Source: Variovorax sp. (GTDB taxonomy: Bacteria; Pseudomonadota; Gammaproteobacteria; Burkholderiales; Burkholderiaceae_C). From it: a DNA stretch of 44,732 bases. Of the stretch, positions 16,581-24,937 are shown in pieces. The DNA lies in assembly GCA_017744935.1 (NCBI GenBank), contig JAGIAI010000071.1, positions 1 to 44,732 on the forward strand, given 5' to 3'. How positions within the stretch are numbered: the stretch's first letter is position 1; every line of letters begins with the position of its first letter. The notes beneath the pieces are model-generated. The model did no database searches, was not told where the DNA came from, and saw only the letters and a program-made list of their open reading frames with translations. The position numbers and the translations under genes were made by a program.

Positions 16581-18053
16581 ATGATGCTCAAGTTCGAGAG
16601 GAACAAACTCCGCGCCTGCGCCCTGGCCGGTGCGCTGGCCGTCGCATCGACCGCGGCGCTGCTGCCTTCGACGCCGGCGTTCGCCCAGGCGCGCGTCCTT
16701 CCCGATTTCACCGACCTGGTCGACCAGGTCGGTCCGGCCGTGGTCAATATCCGCACCGTCGAGAAAGTGACGCAGGGCGGCGGCAATGCGGAGATGGACG
16801 AGGAAATGCAGGAGTTCTTCCGGCGCTTCTTCGGCCAGCCGATGCCCGGCACGCCGCGCCAGGGGCGCCCGAACCGTCCTGCTCCGCAAGAGGAAGAGCG
16901 CCCGCGCGGCGTCGGATCCGGCTTCATCCTTTCCCAGGATGGCTACGTGATGACCAATGCCCACGTGGTCGACGGTGCCTCCGAAGTCCTCGTCACGCTG
17001 CCCGACAAGCGCGAATTCAAGGCGCGCATCGTGGGTGCCGACAAGCGCACCGACGTCGCCGTGGTGAAGATCGACGCCACCGGCCTGCCCGCGGTCAAGG
17101 TCGGCGACGTCTCCAAGCTGCGTGTCGGCGAGTGGGTGATGGCGATCGGTTCCCCCTTCGGCCTCGAGAACACCGTGACCGCTGGCATCGTCAGTGCCAA
17201 GCAGCGCGACACCGGCGACTACCTGCCCTTCATCCAGACCGATGTCGCGATCAACCCTGGCAACTCCGGAGGGCCGCTCATCAACATGCGCGGGGAGGTC
17301 GTGGGCATCAACAGCCAGATCTACTCGCGTTCGGGCGGCTTCATGGGCATCTCGTTCTCGATCCCGATCGACGAGGCGATCCGCGTGAGCGACCAGCTGC
17401 GCGCGTTCGGCCGGGTCTCGCGCGGCCGCATCGGCGTGCAGATCGACCAGGTCACCAAGGACGTGGCCGAATCCATCGGACTGGGCAAGGCGCAGGGCGC
17501 CCTGGTGCGCGGGGTCGAGTCGGGCTCGCCGGGCGAGAAGGCCGGCATCGAGCCGGGCGACATCATCACCAAGTTCGACGGCAAGTCGATCGAGAAGCCG
17601 AGCGACCTGCCCCGACTGGTGGGCAACACCAAGCCCGGCACCAAGAGTTCGGTGACGGTGTTCCGCCGCGGCAGCTCGCGTGACCTGAACGTGATCATTG
17701 CCGAGATCGAGCCGGACAAGCCCGCCAGGCGAACTGGCGACCGCGAGGAGCCGGCCGCCAAGACGCCCGGCGCGGGTGCGAAATCGATGGGGCTCGCGTT
17801 GAGCGACCTGACCGAACTGCAGAAGCGGGAGCTCAAGCTCAAGGGCGGGGTCAAGGTCGACGCCGCCACGGATTCGGCGGCGCGCGCGGGGTTGCGCGAG
17901 GGCGATGTCATTCTCGCGGTCAGCAACACGGAAGTGGCAAACGTGAAGGAGTTCGAGACCGCCCTGGCCAAGGCCGACCGGAGCAAGCCGGTGAGCCTGC
18001 TTTTCCGCCGGGGAGACTGGGCCCAGTACGCCCTGGTACGCCCCGCACGCTGA
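16581..18053 (+). CDS. degP: Periplasmic serine endoprotease DegP/MucD
   Basis: Degrades misfolded periplasmic proteins and is normally part of the sigma-E response. The 490-residue preprotein has a signal peptide ending in AFAQA, a trypsin-like domain with H128 (NAHVVDG), D158 (RTDVAV) and S229 (NPGNSGGPL), and two PDZ domains (about 275-370 and 395-485). The start at 16581 follows GAAAGAAG and places the basic n-region directly before the hydrophobic core. Upstream in-frame ATG 16539 or TTG 16503 would give an unusually long leader. It is the last gene before a strong terminator. Confidence 0.94.
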   Translation: MMLKFERNKLRACALAGALAVASTAALLPSTPAFAQARVLPDFTDLVDQVGPAVVNIRTVEKVTQGGGNAEMDEEMQEFFRRFFGQPMPGTPRQGRPNRPAPQEEERPRGVGSGFILSQDGYVMTNAHVVDGASEVLVTLPDKREFKARIVGADKRTDVAVVKIDATGLPAVKVGDVSKLRVGEWVMAIGSPFGLENTVTAGIVSAKQRDTGDYLPFIQTDVAINPGNSGGPLINMRGEVVGINSQIYSRSGGFMGISFSIPIDEAIRVSDQLRAFGRVSRGRIGVQIDQVTKDVAESIGLGKAQGALVRGVESGSPGEKAGIEPGDIITKFDGKSIEKPSDLPRLVGNTKPGTKSSVTVFRRGSSRDLNVIIAEIEPDKPARRTGDREEPAAKTPGAGAKSMGLALSDLTELQKRELKLKGGVKVDAATDSAARAGLREGDVILAVSNTEVANVKEFETALAKADRSKPVSLLFRRGDWAQYALVRPAR

Positions 18054-18072
18054 TTGACAGCCAGGCGTCAAG

Positions 18073-18109
18073 TGGCCCCACCCGGCAGTCGGGTTTGGGG
18101 CCATTTTTT
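18073..18109 (+). terminator. Intrinsic terminator after degP
   Basis: Arms 18073-18079 and 18097-18103 pair perfectly; inner arms 18080-18083 and 18091-18094 extend the stem past a two-base bulge. Six T residues (18104-18109) follow immediately. It closes the rpoE-rseA-rseB-degP unit 20 bp after the degP stop. Confidence 0.92.
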
Positions 18110-18443
18110 CGATGTTGTGGCGCGACGGCTTCGCGGCAGCAAAAAATTTTTGGGAAGACCAGGAAGTCTAATTCAGTTGGTACTCACTAACTTATAAAGT
18201 GGCTAATGACGATTTTCGGTAGAATAGGCTGGGTGAGGCTGGCAGTCGTTGCATAAGCGCGCCGGGGTGCTTCACCATGCGAGATGCCATTCTCCCGTCC
18301 ACCGACGGTCCACAGTTCGCCCACAAGTTGTTAAGGAATCGGTCCACAAACGTTGTTGATAAGCTGTTCACAAGTGTGATGTTGCTGACCTGCAACGACC
18401 TTCCGAGGGCCTTGGCCCGACTGTACGCGCCCCCCTTTTTGCC

Positions 18444-18449
18444 TACAAT
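18444..18449 (+). promoter_or_regulatory. Possible -10 box upstream of the lepA leader terminator
   Basis: TACAAT lies about 40 bp before the terminator hairpin. Transcription from it would begin near 18456 and give either an RNA of about 65 nt ending at 18520 or a lepA leader of about 120 nt. The -35 at 17-bp spacing (CTGTAC, 18421-18426) is poor, so this is only a candidate. Confidence 0.4.
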
Positions 18450-18489
18450 GAAGCTCCAACTACTGCAGTTGCCATTGCTTGTTGGTTCA

Positions 18490-18520
18490 GGGCGCGTCTC
18501 TTGTGGACGCGCCCTTTTTT
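18490..18520 (+). terminator. Intrinsic terminator in front of lepA
   Basis: A perfect 9-bp GC-rich stem (18490-18498 with 18506-18514, 7-nt loop) is followed by six T residues (18515-18520). No gene ends just upstream, so it must terminate a non-coding transcript or attenuate lepA transcription. It lies 55 bp before the lepA start. Confidence 0.9.
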
Positions 18521-18575
18521 CTTGGTGCCGCCCCGCTGCGCACGAGCCAATTCAAGTACTTAAGCGTTCCCGTTG

Positions 18576-20387
18576 ATGAATCACATCAGAAATTTTTCGA
18601 TCATTGCGCACATCGATCACGGCAAGTCGACGCTTGCGGATCGCTTGATCCAGCGTTGCGGTGGTCTCGCCGAACGCGAGATGGAAGCACAGGTGCTCGA
18701 CTCAATGGACATCGAGAAAGAGCGTGGGATAACCATCAAGGCGCAGACCGCTGCGCTGCACTACAAGGCGCGCGATGGACAGATCTACAACCTCAATCTG
18801 ATCGACACACCGGGCCACGTGGACTTCTCTTATGAAGTGAGTCGATCGCTCTCTGCATGCGAAGGCGCGTTGCTCGTCGTCGATGCAAGTCAAGGCGTCG
18901 AGGCGCAGACAGTCGCGAACTGCTACACCGCACTCGACCTCGGCGTTGAGGTCGTGCCTGTGCTCAACAAGATGGACCTGCCGCAAGCAGATCCCGAGAA
19001 CGCGAAGGCCGAGATCGAGGACGTGATCGGCATCGATGCGGCGGGAGCTATTCCCTGTTCTGCGAAGACCGGCATGGGCATCGACGAGATCCTCGAGGCG
19101 ATCGTGGCGAAGGTGCCAGCGCCGAAGGGCAATCCCGACGGACCTCTTCGCGCGATGATCATCGACAGCTGGTTCGATCCCTATGTCGGCGTGGTGATGC
19201 TCGTGCGCGTGGTTGATGGTCGCCTCGCGAAGGGCGACCGCATCAAGATGATGGCTTCGGGTGCCAGCTACAACGCCGACAACCTGGGAGTGTTCACGCC
19301 GGCCAACGAAGCGCGCGAGTCGCTCGAGGCCGGCGAGGTCGGCTACATCATCGCCGGCATCAAGGAGCTGCAGGCCGCGAAGGTCGGCGACACGGTCACG
19401 CAGATCAAGACTGGCACTGGCGGCGCGGCAGCCACTGCGACCGAGCCGCTGCCCGGCTTCAAGGAAATCCAACCACAGGTGTTTGCGGGCCTCTATCCCA
19501 CCGAGGCGAGCGAGTACGACTCGCTTCGCGATGCGCTGGAGAAGCTCAAGCTCAACGATTCGTCGCTGCACTACGAGCCCGAGGTGTCGCAGGCGCTCGG
19601 CTTCGGATTCCGATGCGGCTTCCTGGGGCTGCTGCACATGGAGATCGTGCAGGAGCGCCTCGAGCGCGAGTTCGACCAGGACCTCATCACCACGGCGCCC
19701 AGCGTGGTCTACCAGGTGGTGAAGAGCGACGGCGAGGTGATCATGGTCGAGAACCCGTCGAAGATGCCTGACGTCGGTCGCATGGCAGAGATTCGCGAGC
19801 CGATCGTCACGGTCCACATCTACATGCCTCAGGAATACGTGGGCGCAGTGATGACGCTCGCCAATCAGAAGCGCGGCGTTCAGATGAACATGGCTTATCA
19901 CGGCCGCCAGGTCATGCTGACCTACGAGATGCCGCTCGGCGAGATCGTGCTCGACTTCTTCGACAAGCTGAAATCGGTCAGCCGGGGCTATGCGTCCATG
20001 GACTACGAGTTCAAGGAATACCGCGCATCGGACGTCGTCAAGGTCGACATCCTGCTCAACGGCGACAAGGTCGACGCCCTGTCGATCATCGTGCACCGCA
20101 GCCAGAGCCAATATCGGTCACGGGCCGTCGTCAGCAAGATGCGCGAGATCATTTCCCGGCAGATGTTCGATGTCGCCATCCAGGCGGCCATTGGAGCCAA
20201 CATCATTGCGCGTGAGACAATCAAGGCGCTGCGCAAGAACGTGCTTGCCAAATGCTACGGCGGGGATATCACCCGCAAGCGCAAGCTGCTCGAAAAGCAG
20301 AAAGCGGGCAAGAAAAGAATGAAGCAGATCGGCTCGGTCGAGGTCCCTCAAGAGGCCTTTCTCGCCATCCTGCAAGTCGAAGACTAA
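18576..20387 (+). CDS. lepA: Elongation factor 4 (LepA)
   Basis: Ribosome-associated translational GTPase related to EF-G, involved in translation initiation and ribosome back-translocation. The 603-residue protein has the P-loop AHIDHGKST at residues 11-19, DTPGHVDF and NKMD of the GTPase domain, EF-G-like domains II, III and V, and the basic LepA-specific C-terminal domain. The ATG at 18576 is chosen over the TTG at 18573 because MNHIRNFSIIAHIDHGK matches the family. No clear Shine-Dalgarno sequence is visible. lepB follows at 3 bp. Confidence 0.97.
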   Translation: MNHIRNFSIIAHIDHGKSTLADRLIQRCGGLAEREMEAQVLDSMDIEKERGITIKAQTAALHYKARDGQIYNLNLIDTPGHVDFSYEVSRSLSACEGALLVVDASQGVEAQTVANCYTALDLGVEVVPVLNKMDLPQADPENAKAEIEDVIGIDAAGAIPCSAKTGMGIDEILEAIVAKVPAPKGNPDGPLRAMIIDSWFDPYVGVVMLVRVVDGRLAKGDRIKMMASGASYNADNLGVFTPANEARESLEAGEVGYIIAGIKELQAAKVGDTVTQIKTGTGGAAATATEPLPGFKEIQPQVFAGLYPTEASEYDSLRDALEKLKLNDSSLHYEPEVSQALGFGFRCGFLGLLHMEIVQERLEREFDQDLITTAPSVVYQVVKSDGEVIMVENPSKMPDVGRMAEIREPIVTVHIYMPQEYVGAVMTLANQKRGVQMNMAYHGRQVMLTYEMPLGEIVLDFFDKLKSVSRGYASMDYEFKEYRASDVVKVDILLNGDKVDALSIIVHRSQSQYRSRAVVSKMREIISRQMFDVAIQAAIGANIIARETIKALRKNVLAKCYGGDITRKRKLLEKQKAGKKRMKQIGSVEVPQEAFLAILQVED

Positions 20388-20390
20388 AAG

Positions 20391-21362
20391 ATGGCATTTA
20401 TCACCTCATTGATTCTCGCGGCTTTCGTCGGCTACATCGGCGCCTGGTATTTCGGCGCGGTTGAAGGCAACTTTGCACTTCTGCTGTTCCTGGCCACGGT
20501 TGTCACCGGCGTCTACTGGCTGGCCGAGCGCTTTTATTTCCTTCCCAAGCGGCGGCGTGCGGCTGCCTCGCTCGAGTCCTCGCTCGCGAACCGACGTGAG
20601 GAGCTGGCACGCCAGGGCATCACCCAGGTCGACACCGTTGACGCGAAGGCGAGCGATCGCCTGCTCATGCAGCCCTGGTGGCTGGACTGGACCGCTGGGC
20701 TGTTCCCGGTGATTCTGGTGGTGTTCTTGCTGCGCTCGTTCATCGCCGAGCCCTTCAAGATTCCTTCCGGATCGATGATGCCGACGCTGCTCGTGGGCGA
20801 CCTGATCCTGGTCAACAAGTTCGTCTACGGCCTGCGCCTGCCGGTCATCAATACGAAGATCACCGAAGGTCGGTCGCCGGCACGCGGTGAAGTCATGGTG
20901 TTCCGTTACCCGCCCAAGCCGAGCATGGACTACATCAAGCGGGTCATCGGCGTTCCAGGCGATGAGGTGGCCTATCTGAACAAGAAGCTGACGATCAACG
21001 GCCAGCCGGTCAGCAAGGATGCCATTCCGGACTATTTCGACGAGGAGACGATGCGCTACCTCAAGCAATACTCGGAAAACCTCAATGGCACGCAGCACGA
21101 CATCCTCAATGACGAGACTCGTCGTGCTGGTCTCTCCGAAGCGGAAATCATGGCGTTCCCTTTTCAGGAGAATTGCCGCTACAGTGTTGAAGGCGTGGTG
21201 TGCAAGGTGCCTCCGGGGTATTACTTCATGATGGGCGACAACCGCGACAATTCGCTGGACTCGCGCTATTGGGGATTTGTCCCGGACCAGAACATCGTCG
21301 GCAGGGCATTCCTTATCTGGATGAATTTCAGCGACTGGCGACGCATCGGCACATTCAAATAA
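20391..21362 (+). CDS. lepB: Signal peptidase I (LepB)
   Basis: Cleaves signal peptides from exported proteins on the periplasmic face. The 323-residue protein has two N-terminal membrane helices (about residues 3-22 and 28-46) and a third hydrophobic stretch at about 98-115 before the catalytic domain. The nucleophile S128 is in PSGSMMPTL and the general-base K183 is in YIKRVIGVPGD. Box E (GDNRDNSLDSRYWG) is near the C-terminus. Pairing with lepA is conserved in proteobacteria. Confidence 0.96.
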   Translation: MAFITSLILAAFVGYIGAWYFGAVEGNFALLLFLATVVTGVYWLAERFYFLPKRRRAAASLESSLANRREELARQGITQVDTVDAKASDRLLMQPWWLDWTAGLFPVILVVFLLRSFIAEPFKIPSGSMMPTLLVGDLILVNKFVYGLRLPVINTKITEGRSPARGEVMVFRYPPKPSMDYIKRVIGVPGDEVAYLNKKLTINGQPVSKDAIPDYFDEETMRYLKQYSENLNGTQHDILNDETRRAGLSEAEIMAFPFQENCRYSVEGVVCKVPPGYYFMMGDNRDNSLDSRYWGFVPDQNIVGRAFLIWMNFSDWRRIGTFK

Positions 21363-21392
21363 CTATTTAGTGTCTACATAGGGAAGAGGGCA

Positions 21393-21749
21393 ATGAAGTC
21401 TGTAGTGGCAAGACAGAAGCAGCGCGGGATTTCGTTCATCGGGCTGTTGTTCGTGGCGATCGTGGTGGCGTGCGTCGGCGTCGTGGTGGCGCAGGTGATC
21501 CCGACCCTGATCGAATACCAGGCCATCACGAAGGCCGCGAACAAGGCGAAGGAGGGCACGACCGTGCCCGAAGTCCGCGCCATCTTCGATCGAGCCCAGG
21601 CAATCGATGACTTCACGTCGGTCACCGGCAAGGACCTCGAAGTGCGAAAGGACGGCGACAAGGTCGTCGTCTCCTTCGCCTATGACCGCGAGATCCACCT
21701 TTTCGGGCCCGCCTACCTCCTGCTGAAGTACCGCGGCCGTTCGAGCTGA
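21393..21749 (+). CDS. DUF4845 membrane protein
   Basis: A 118-residue protein with one N-terminal membrane helix (about residues 14-35) and a small periplasmic domain, matching the DUF4845 family found between lepB and rnc in many beta- and gammaproteobacteria. The N-terminus, KQRGISFIGLL, looks like a type IV prepilin leader, but the position-five glutamate of pilins is a glycine. The function is unknown; position suggests a link to export. Confidence 0.82.
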   Translation: MKSVVARQKQRGISFIGLLFVAIVVACVGVVVAQVIPTLIEYQAITKAANKAKEGTTVPEVRAIFDRAQAIDDFTSVTGKDLEVRKDGDKVVVSFAYDREIHLFGPAYLLLKYRGRSS

Positions 21750-21777
21750 TGGCTCCCATTTCCGGGCTTGCCGCACA

Positions 21778-22476
21778 GTGAACCAAGGCGGCCTTGCCGC
21801 GCTCCAGGCGCGGCTCCAGTACTCGTTTGCCGACCTCCGGCTTTTGCAGCGCGCGCTGACGCATCGCAGTTTCTCGGCCGACCACAACGAGCGGCTCGAG
21901 TTTCTGGGCGATTCGGTGCTCAGCCTCGCCGTCTCGCATCTCCTGTACACCCGGCTGAATGCGATGTCCGAAGGTGACCTTTCCCGAGTCCGTGCCAATC
22001 TCGTCAAGCAGGACACGCTGCATCAACTCGCGCTCAAGCTTGCCATTTCGCCGCTTCTGAGACTGGGCGAGGGTGAGGCTCGCTCGGGCGGCCAGAACCG
22101 GCCGTCGATCCTCGCCGATGCGCTTGAGGCGGTGATCGGCGCGGTGTATCTCGATGCCGGGTTCGGCGCTGCGCAGGCATTGGTCGAGCGTCTGTACGAA
22201 TCCGTGGAGATCAATCCGCGCATGGAAGCGGCCGCCAAGGACCCGAAGACCGAATTGCAGGAATGGCTTCAGGGCCACAAAATGAAGTTGCCGGTCTACC
22301 GTGTCGTCGGAACGCTTGGCGCCGCGCACAAGCAGACCTTCGAAGTCGAATGCGAGGCGCCCGACCTGGGACTGCATGAGCACGGCATCGGCGGCTCGCG
22401 TCGCGCCGCCGAGCAGGCCGCCGCGGCAGCGATGTTGATCCGACTCAAGGCGCGCGGCGCGAAGGCAACCCCATGA
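21778..22476 (+). CDS. rnc: Ribonuclease III
   Basis: Double-strand-specific endonuclease that processes rRNA precursors and structured mRNAs. The 232-residue protein has the signature ERLEFLGDS with E38, E41 and D45, plus D114 and E117 (LADALEAVIGA) completing the metal site, and a C-terminal dsRNA-binding domain at about 153-225. The start is a GTG at 21778 with no clear ribosome-binding site. The stop overlaps the era start (ATGA), the classic rnc-era coupling. Confidence 0.95.
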   Translation: MNQGGLAALQARLQYSFADLRLLQRALTHRSFSADHNERLEFLGDSVLSLAVSHLLYTRLNAMSEGDLSRVRANLVKQDTLHQLALKLAISPLLRLGEGEARSGGQNRPSILADALEAVIGAVYLDAGFGAAQALVERLYESVEINPRMEAAAKDPKTELQEWLQGHKMKLPVYRVVGTLGAAHKQTFEVECEAPDLGLHEHGIGGSRRAAEQAAAAAMLIRLKARGAKATP

Positions 22477-23411
22477 ACGAACCCATCGACTCCGCCACCA
22501 CTTCTTCCGAATCCCAGCGCTGCGGACTGGTGGCGATCGTCGGCAAGCCCAATGTCGGCAAGTCGACGCTGCTCAACGCCCTGGTCGGTCAGAAGATCAG
22601 CATCACATCGCGCAAGGCGCAGACAACCCGGCACCGCATCACCGGCATGCGGACCCTCGGCGCAACGCAGTTCGTGTTCGTCGATACGCCGGGCTTCCAG
22701 ACCCTTCACGCGAATGCGTTGAATCGTTCGCTCAACAAAACGGTGGTCGGGGCGGTTTCCGATGTCGATCTGATCCTGTTCGTGGTCGAGGCTGGCAGCT
22801 TCACCCCGGCGGACGAGCGGGTGCTGAAGCTTCTCGGCACCGGCATCCCCACGGTGCTGATCGCCAACAAGCTCGATCACGTGCATCGCCGCGCCGACAT
22901 TGCGCCCTGGCTGCAGACCATGCAGCAGAAGCACGCATTCGCAGAGTTCGTGCCGATGTCCGCCAAGAATCCGAAGGACGTCGAGCGCCTTTTCGGCATC
23001 TGCGAGAAATACCTGCCCGAACAGCCATGGTGGTACGACGAGGACGAGCTGACCGACCGCAGCGAGCAGTTCCTGGCGAGCGAGATGGTGCGCGAGAAGC
23101 TCTTCCGCCTGACGGGCGATGAGCTGCCCTACACCTCGACCGTCGTGATCGACCAGTTCACCGAAGAGCCACCCGCGCGCAAGGGCCAGAAGCGCCTGGT
23201 CAAGATCGCTGCAACGATCGTCGTTGAGCGCGACGGCCACAAGGCAATGGTCATTGGCGACAAGGGCGAGCGCATCAAGCGCATCGGCACTGAGACGCGG
23301 CAGGAGCTCGAGAAGCTCATGGATGCCAAGGTCTTCATCGAACTCTGGGTCAAAGTCCGTTCCGGCTGGGCCGACGACGAGGCCCGTGTACGTTCCTTCG
23401 GGTATGAGTGA
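22473..23411 (+). CDS. era: GTPase Era
   Basis: Essential GTPase that binds 16S rRNA during small-subunit assembly. The 312-residue protein shows G1 GKPNVGKST from residue 24, the G2 threonine segment KAQTTRHR, G3 DTPG and G4 NKLD. The C-terminal KH domain contains KGERIKRIGTETR. The stop is immediately followed by the recO GTG without a gap. Confidence 0.97.
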   Translation: MNEPIDSATTSSESQRCGLVAIVGKPNVGKSTLLNALVGQKISITSRKAQTTRHRITGMRTLGATQFVFVDTPGFQTLHANALNRSLNKTVVGAVSDVDLILFVVEAGSFTPADERVLKLLGTGIPTVLIANKLDHVHRRADIAPWLQTMQQKHAFAEFVPMSAKNPKDVERLFGICEKYLPEQPWWYDEDELTDRSEQFLASEMVREKLFRLTGDELPYTSTVVIDQFTEEPPARKGQKRLVKIAATIVVERDGHKAMVIGDKGERIKRIGTETRQELEKLMDAKVFIELWVKVRSGWADDEARVRSFGYE

Positions 23412-24170
23412 GTGGCGGTCAAGCGCGTCTCGCATGAACCTGCCTATGTGCTCCACCGCTACGACTGGAGCGAGTCCAGCCTGATCCTCGAGGTCTTCGC
23501 CCGCCACCACGGCCGCATCGCACTCGTGGCCAAGGGGGCGAAGCGGCCTAGCTCCAATTTCCGGCCGGTATTGCTGCCACTGCAGCCGCTTCAGCTCAGC
23601 TTTTCCGGCGACGCGGAGATCCGCGCGCTCAAGAGTGCCGAATGGATGGGTGGGCATGTGATGCCGACCGGAGAATCCTTGCTCTCCGGCTACTACGTCA
23701 ACGAATTGCTGCTACGCCTGCTGGCGCGCGACGACCCGCACGAGGCGCTTTTTGACGCCTATGCCGGCGTAGTGCAAGTGCTTGCCGGCGACCACGCTGC
23801 CGCGCAGGCCGCGACGCAGTCCGCCGCCCTGCGCGCTTTCGAGCTGCTGCTGCTGCGGGAAGTTGGATTGCTGCCGGCGCTGGATGCGCAGACGCTCACG
23901 CTCGCGCCACTCCAGGCTGGTGCCCGCTACACCCTCGTGCCGGAGGCCGGCCTGCGCGAAGCCTTCGACGACGAGCCCTCACTGCAGGGTGCCGACTGGC
24001 AGGCGCTCCAGGACGCGCTCGATGATTTCGCGCCGTTCGTCGCCACGCTCCGCGCGTGCGCCGGGGTCAATGGCGCCTTGCGTATCCAGTTGCGCAACTT
24101 GCTCAACTACCATTGCGGCGTTGCAACGCTGCGTACGCGGCAGATGATGCGGGACCTGCAAGCCTTATGA
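23412..24170 (+). CDS. recO: DNA repair protein RecO
   Basis: Recombination mediator that helps RecR load RecA onto SSB-coated single strands. The 252-residue protein has the N-terminal OB fold (YVLHRYDWSESSLILEVFARHHGRIALVAKGAKRP) and a mainly helical C-terminal part with conserved LR..ELLLLREVGLLPAL. It begins with GTG at 23412, adjacent to the era stop; era-recO adjacency is conserved. The stop overlaps pdxJ by four bases. Confidence 0.93.
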   Translation: MAVKRVSHEPAYVLHRYDWSESSLILEVFARHHGRIALVAKGAKRPSSNFRPVLLPLQPLQLSFSGDAEIRALKSAEWMGGHVMPTGESLLSGYYVNELLLRLLARDDPHEALFDAYAGVVQVLAGDHAAAQAATQSAALRAFELLLLREVGLLPALDAQTLTLAPLQAGARYTLVPEAGLREAFDDEPSLQGADWQALQDALDDFAPFVATLRACAGVNGALRIQLRNLLNYHCGVATLRTRQMMRDLQAL

Positions 24171-24937
24171 GCTCCTCGATTTCGACCGCCCTGTCGGTCA
24201 ACCTCAACAAGGTCGCGCTGGTGCGCAACACGCGCCAACTCGGCATCCCGAGCGTGTTGTTCGCGGCGTCGATGTGCCTCGACGCAGGCGCGCACGGCAT
24301 CACCGTGCACCCGCGCCCTGACCAGCGACACATTCGTCCGCAGGACGTGCGCGACCTCTCGGCGTTGCTTCACAAGGAGTGGCCGAAAGCCGAGTTCAAC
24401 ATTGAGGGCAATCCATTCCACAACCTGATGGAGTTCGTGCGCGAGCTGCGCCCGCATCAGGCCACGTTTGTGCCGGACAGCGAGACCCAGTCGACCAGTG
24501 ACCACGGATGGACCTTTCCGGAAGACGCCGAGCGCCTGCGCCCGGTCATCGCAGAAGCCAAGTCCCTGGGCGTGCGGGTGAGCCTGTTCATGGACCCGAA
24601 TCCCGAAATGATGGCGGCGGCCAAGGCGGTGGGCGCCGATCGTGTCGAGCTCTATACGGAGGGCTACGCGGCGTCGCGCGACACCTCGAAGGCGCATTCG
24701 GTGCTGCGGCTCTATGCCGAGGCGGCGCGCGCCGCGCAGGCGGCGGGTCTCGAAGTCAATGCCGGCCACGACCTTAGCCGAGACAACCTGACCGAGTTCC
24801 TGCGCGTGGTGCCGAGTGTGCGCGAGGTGTCGATCGGCCACGCCTTCGTCTCCGATGCGCTGGAACTGGGCTATACCGCCGCGACGCGCGAATATCTGCG
24901 GCGCATCGAAGAAGCCGGCGAGCAGGCGCCCAGGTGA
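24167..24937 (+). CDS. pdxJ: Pyridoxine 5'-phosphate synthase (PdxJ)
   Basis: Final ring-closing step of de novo vitamin B6 synthesis, condensing 1-deoxyxylulose 5-phosphate with 3-amino-2-oxopropyl phosphate. The 256-residue TIM-barrel protein shows LSVNLNKVALVRNTR, GITVHPRPDQRHI, FNIEGNP, VSLFMDP and the VNAGHDLSRDN and IGHAFVSDAL segments. The ATG at 24167 overlaps the recO stop; the frame open further upstream is a recO shadow. Confidence 0.96.
   Translation: MSSSISTALSVNLNKVALVRNTRQLGIPSVLFAASMCLDAGAHGITVHPRPDQRHIRPQDVRDLSALLHKEWPKAEFNIEGNPFHNLMEFVRELRPHQATFVPDSETQSTSDHGWTFPEDAERLRPVIAEAKSLGVRVSLFMDPNPEMMAAAKAVGADRVELYTEGYAASRDTSKAHSVLRLYAEAARAAQAAGLEVNAGHDLSRDNLTEFLRVVPSVREVSIGHAFVSDALELGYTAATREYLRRIEEAGEQAPR

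Larger units (their letters stand above)
18054..18575. other. 522-bp gene-free region between degP and lepA
   Basis: It holds, in order: the degP terminator; an AT-rich stretch (about 18138-18225, starting with a 6A-5T run) containing ACTTATAAAGT and a possible -10 TAGAAT at 18220; a cluster of DnaA-box-like sequences (18308-18373); a possible -10 TACAAT at 18444; and a second perfect terminator (18490-18520). No frame here looks coding. A 42-codon frame from ATG 18448 ends at TGATG with lepA, but its start lies inside the candidate -10. Confidence 0.7.

Noticed and set aside
15540..18104. 854-codon open frame on the minus strand
   Set aside because: It lies antisense to rseB and degP, whose motifs and start sites are clear. 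Long antisense frames are expected in GC-rich genes; the translation is Arg/His/Asp-rich without motifs.
18448..18576. 42-codon leader peptide overlapping lepA at TGATG
   Set aside because: Its start codon sits inside the candidate -10 box, there is no ribosome-binding site, and it reads through the terminator stem. Codon use is unlike the neighbours.
18702..20111. 469-codon minus-strand frame across lepA
   Set aside because: Shadow of lepA; no conserved motif and an excess of His, Asp and Val typical of antisense translation.
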